Assembly: GCA_947247005.1 (NCBI GenBank) | Contig: OX365962.1 | Span: 5,119,201-5,183,200, forward strand | DNA length: 64,000 bases | Source: Spisula solida | Taxonomy: Eukaryota; Mollusca; Bivalvia; Venerida; Mactridae | Direction of reading: 5' to 3' | Shown here: piece after piece, positions 27,001 through 33,000 of the stretch | Position numbering within the stretch: the stretch's first letter is position 1 | How the letters are laid out: every line of letters starts with the position of its first letter | The notes under the pieces: model-generated | Told to the model about the DNA's origin: nothing | What the model saw: only the letters and a program-made list of their open reading frames with translations | Databases searched by the model: none | Program-made: the position numbers and the translations under genes

Positions 27001-30000
27001 CATTCAAATCAGACTTCCTGTCACTAGACTATAAACTGCACGAATACATGTTCAAATGAAAATACTAGTCTACGTTGTTTTCGAAACAAGTCTTAAGAAT
27101 GCTGAATAGTTTAAAATTACAATAGTCCGTCCTTTGGCGTGCATGTGAAAGTAAGACAGAATTTGGCTAAATGTTTATACGAGTGAAAGTGTGAGAAATA
27201 AGTAACCAGTTTCACTGCCCGCTTGCATACAACTTCTACTAGCTAACTTTTTTCTTCGTTGTATTTATTGCAGAAAAAGTTTATTCGAGTGAAAGTCTGA
27301 GTAATGAGTAACCAGATTTACAGCCCATTTGCATACAGCTACTATTAGCTAAATTTTCTTCTATTTATTTATTGCAGAAAAAGTTTTCTAAAATTTTTGT
27401 TGACAATGGATATGAAAATACAATGTTTATTAGCGGGATGACCGAAAGAGAACTCAAAGATATTGGAATCAAAAGTAAGACAACAATTACTTGCAGTTAG
27501 TTTAAACAATATTTATTTTTCGTAGATACTTATGCATTATTATGTGTTACATAGACAAAATTCTTGAAGAAAAGAGGTACATATACAAGCTTTAGTAACA
27601 AGTAGTTATATGGTAACGTTAGCTATGGTAACGTTAGATAGGAATTCGATTTGTGAACAAGTTTTTTGGGACTTATGTAAAAACATTTCCGGGATGCTAA
27701 CCTCAGCAATGAAGACTGCCATAGGGACTTGAAATTGTGTTCTTAAAGCTGACTATTAAGGACGTCAAGAAGAGCACATTAACATTCTATAGTTGAATGT
27801 GAATTGACTGCTTCGTAAAATTTCAGATTCTGATTTCCTAGAGAAACTGTTAATGAACATGATGTGTTGATTTTCACCTGAAACGTGGTTATCGGAAAAA
27901 CACTATTTTAATCTTGAAATTTCAGGTTATTGTGCTTATCATTTTTTTGGCAACAAATCACCACGTGTGACTAAAGGACGATATAGTGCTGGCATCTCTA
28001 TTTATTATAAACGCATTTAAGAGATAAAAGCCATGTTGTCGAAACACAACAGTGTAGAATTGTATGGCTTAAATTATGTAAAAGTCTTTTTTACTTTGAT
28101 AATGATATTTACTTATGCTGTGTATCCATGTTCATCGAATGTTATAAATTGCAATAAAATCGATATATTTGAAATATTAGAATCTGGCATTGAAAACAAA
28201 ATTGTCACCAGGGAAAGTATTTTTAAACGGCGATTTTAATAGTAGAACATTCACTAAACCTTAGTACATTATTTATTACACTTACCTGGATAACTCCGGT
28301 TTGGAGACAAATATTTATAATGTTCCCAGAATAAATAGGGATAGAACTCTAGATAGTCATGGCAAACGACTTATCGAACTTTGCAAATCGACCAATTTGT
28401 CAATAGGAAATAGTAGTCTACATAGTGACAATGATGTAGGTGAATTTACATTTATAAACAATAATGGTTCAAGTGTTGTCGATTACTTAGTGTTAAATCA
28501 TAGCGAATTGATTATATTACTCATTTTAGCATTAATATTCCAAATGAATTCTCAGACCATTGCCTATTAAATTCTTTAATTTAACGCACGATCACACGAT
28601 TATATTAAATCAATTGAGGAACTATTTATTTCCTGGGATGAAACGTGTACTACTAGTAATACATTTGAGGCGGGGTTATTAAACAATACCGGCACGCCTC
28701 AACGATTAACTGATAATCTGAATAAAAATACTACATGTATAACAGAAACCGTACGAGAATTTACACAATTCATGCAAGAAAACGCCTAAAATTTATTTGG
28801 TAAAAAACGTGACAGTTCTCTGTCACGTTTTCTGGTGTATTTCTACTGTTAAGTATACTTTAGTCTTTATTTATGGAAATACAACTTAGGTTATCAAAAC
28901 TCGTATGTGCTTTAAAGAACTTCTTTCAAGTGGCATTTGTAGGTGTTTATTTATTTATTTTATTCTTTTGCTCGATCCATTTTCACCCAACAAGCAACAA
29001 AATAACATCTACAAATACCCTCTGCGTCTCAGGTCGTACTGATGTACGGATGTTGACTTGTGAATTTTATGATCAGGATGTGTGTATTGTTTGGTTTGGT
29101 CTAAGTACCCTAGTATTTTGTTTCAGGAAAAGGTATGAAGAAGTATCTGTTAGAAGAAATAAAGAAGTTACCTGATTATGAAATTCAAGCCGAGGTGCCG
29201 GTAAGTATCGTGATTTTAGTCTTGAGACTGCAAGTAAAATTTGTTGAAATGAAATGTCTAATGAAGGAGTTATATGAAGTACATGGTAAATTCTCATACG
29301 CGTTCCTTATTTAGAAACAAGACATATCATATCTATATGATATAAATTTACAGACAGTTTCTTTTACATTTATTCTGCTTTATTTTGTAACAACTTAATG
29401 ATTTGGACAATTAATTTTCTTATGGATTGTGTCATAGTATGTAATATGTTGATTTAAGATTAAACAGAGGAAATAGGGATATATACGAGTATGCGAGACA
29501 ATGCTTATAACTTTCTTATCACTCGTTATTTTAATAAAATATTTTATGTGGATGTGGCTGATACATGTATTAGAAGAAATCGTACGAATTCATGTACATA
29601 TGTACAGATATAATGAAACATAGTTTTAAACATTTTAACTATTTTATGAAACCCTCAGGCGGGGCAACGTCAATAAACATGTTTTAACGTAAATCTGACT
29701 TGAACGTTCATTAGTATGGCGTTTGCACTCCAATGGTCCTTCCATATCAATTAAAACATTTCGGAATTATATCATTTTATTAGTATATGGATATTGAAGT
29801 GATGTTTTACTTTACTATATCATATGCACATCTTTATTTTCAGGATAATGTAGAGGAGTGGTTGAATATTGTTGGCTTAGAACAATACAAGAAGAATTTT
29901 ATCAAAGAACAAATACGTACTCCCAAAGATATGGAAGTTCTAAAATCATTTGGACGTACAGAAATTGAAAAGGAATTGAAAATTACTAAGTCAGGTATAT

Positions 30001-33000
30001 ATAATTTTTGTAATAAACTCAACCACCAACAATATTAATTTCCAAATCAAAGGCCATCCGATTTCATTATTCCTAATTTTGGTCGGGTCGCTATTGTGGA
30101 GGACTGACGGTTTGTGCACGTTTCTTGTCCGTGCATTTCGTGCTCATCTGTTTCTGTTGAGTGCCTCATTTCCTGCGGATTTGATGTTTTCTTTTTAAAT
30201 ATTATAATAGTTCCTCTCCTTACAAAAAACGAATGACGAATATACTATGTATTTTTCTTTTGTTACAGGACACATAAAAAGACTAATGTATGCAATACGA
30301 AGACTGAGGAACCCCACTGAAAGTATGTCGTGTTATTAATAAATCTATGTGTAACATTATTAGTCCCCTACCGTTTTTGACCGGAGGGGACTATAGGTTT
30401 GCCCTCCGTCCGTCCGTCAGTCCGTCCGTCAAAAAATCTGGATTCTGACATAACTCAAACAGTTTCCATGCTAGGTTTATGAAACGTGGTATGTGGATAG
30501 GGGGGCAATAAGTGAATAAGGGATTATGCACGTCTTAACATTTTTTGATGCTTACAAACATTGTGGTTGCTATGGCGACAGAAAGAGTGAAAATATGCCC
30601 AAATCTTGATCCTGCTATAATTCAAACAGTTTCAAAGCTAGGTTTATGAAACTTCATATGTGGATGGAGGCATGAAGGGGATTATGCACGTCTAAAAATA
30701 TTTTGAATCTGACAAAAATTGTGGTAAATAATATTTACTTTTTGGAGATATGGATGGTTCGTCTATGCCCGACTATTGCGTGGGTGGCTAGGCACTATCG
30801 CCGTTTTTGTGTGATTTTGTCGTTTGTTCTGTGCGCTACAATATTTAGTGTTATTGACAATCCGACAACCTTCCCGTATCAAAAGTCAATGTCGATGAAT
30901 AGTATGTCGACCTGCTCGACACAGCCGAACAAGAGTGTGTTAGTTAAAGTGTATATTAACTACTAATCCTAATATCATTAAACCAGCACTTATGGAAGTT
31001 AATACATCTGTGATTATATGCGTGATAGTGACAAATGTTCTTGAATTTTGCTTGTTTTTTCTTGTAATATTTAATAATTTTGTGATATGTAGGTAAACTA
31101 TTATTTACTTAACTGACAACCAACTACCCGGTCAAGTTCATTTTCTCGTTCAGTTTAATGTTGGACATTGTTCCATGTGATTGTATTATTTCTGTTTTCT
31201 GTGCTAGGCTGTTGCAGTTGAGTACTGCCTTCCCTGTCCGATGTTTTATCAATCTTATTAGAACGGAAATATAAAGGGGTTTAAATATACAACACTTCGC
31301 TCCAAGGCGGATGCCTAACCAGTCAGTCAAAAGTTGTATATGCTAATTATCATTTTATTGAGCGAGTTCAGCTGAATTACGAGGGTAAACTCAATTAACT
31401 AGAGTTACAGCAAAACGAGTCGAGTTTCAACCCTCGAGTGTACTCGAATGTCCTCGAGTAGTTCAACCCCGCTGCGAGGCTGGGTTGCTGTAATTCCAAT
31501 CGGGGCACCTCGGACAATTTCTTACGAATCACGTATCCGACATGTTTGTTTACATTGTAGTTTTTCTCCTTTCGTTTTGCTGAAGAGCTCCAAGAGTTAG
31601 TTTATTTTAGATTCTAACGTCACTAGAGTTAACTCTAGTAGGACAGCTGCACTCGCTCATTATTCAATTCGAATAAATTGAGGATACTGTATGTTGAACT
31701 TGCCTTATATTTAAATACTATACACAGGGTGATTCTAATTACATTGTAATCATACCTTTGTCAGCCAGTTATATAGTATAAACAAATTAACGTAGTCCTC
31801 AAACCTATTTTGAAAGATCGTTTCTTGTCTACAATTGGATTTTGGCTATTTTCTTTCATACACGAAGACTATTACGAATGTAGTGCGTTAAACTCTAAGC
31901 TAAATCATCAATAGGGCACGACTATCTCGTTGAACGTGATTTATTTATCTCGTTGAACGTGATTTATTCCGCACAAGAAGTCTTTGTTTTATATTCATGC
32001 ATTAATTTCTAGGACAATGCTACTGTTTTATCAAAGCATCGTAAATTTACGTCCAAATTTGAATTCCTTTTAACTATTTAACTGCTCTAAATTGTGGTAA
32101 AGGGATATGTTATGTTAACACTGATTCAGCTAATTATCTCCTACAAACCGTACCTGTCCCCTGCTAGTATTTGCAGATGTAAATGTAGATTTTCGTAAGT
32201 CCTTTGATAAAACAGTACCAAGGTAATTTGAGTGTCCTTTAATATTATATTATTGCTAACAATTTTAGGTGAGTTGAAAATTATGGAGGTAAAGAAAGCG
32301 TTGATGGTGCCGAAGTCTCACAAACTCCAAGATATCAATAAACAGGAACATGACTTCTGGGACGAACTGAGAAACATCTGTCTACTTCCACAATCCACCG
32401 CTTTTGGTTTGGAAGACGATTTGAAAGGTATTTAAGCAAACATTGGGTTGTGGTTTATGGCCTCTTCACACATAACGAATCTTTTTAACGAAGCTTGGGG
32501 AATAATGTATGTTTTATTTTCAACGAATTCTGACCGAGGAAAACTCAAGGTAACGGACACAAACACCACCAACTGTATACAACGTACGTGCCTTGATGAT
32601 GTACATGTATATCGCTAATTTTTACTTAGTACAGTACTTATTATGTTAATTTGGTTTGGCTATATGTACTGTATTGTATTTAATGCCAATAAACTGTATG
32701 TTATGTTGTGTTATGTTAGTAAACGTCCGCTTACATGCACAAGATCAACTGTACGCGTAGATAGTTGATTGTTTGTTTTATAATTGCAGAAAAATTAGGT
32801 GGATTGAGAAATTCTTGGTTGATGATATTTGCGGTGTCAAATGCTTTATGGTTGATACTGATATACACACTCGCAGACCAGGGAGAGATATTAGCAGTGT
32901 TTGGTAGCAACCCACTAGGTAAGGTTTCGGCAAATATGTTGTACATCCCATTGGCCAGTAACATTTAAGAATGGATCAACAAAATGTTCGGACCAAACAT

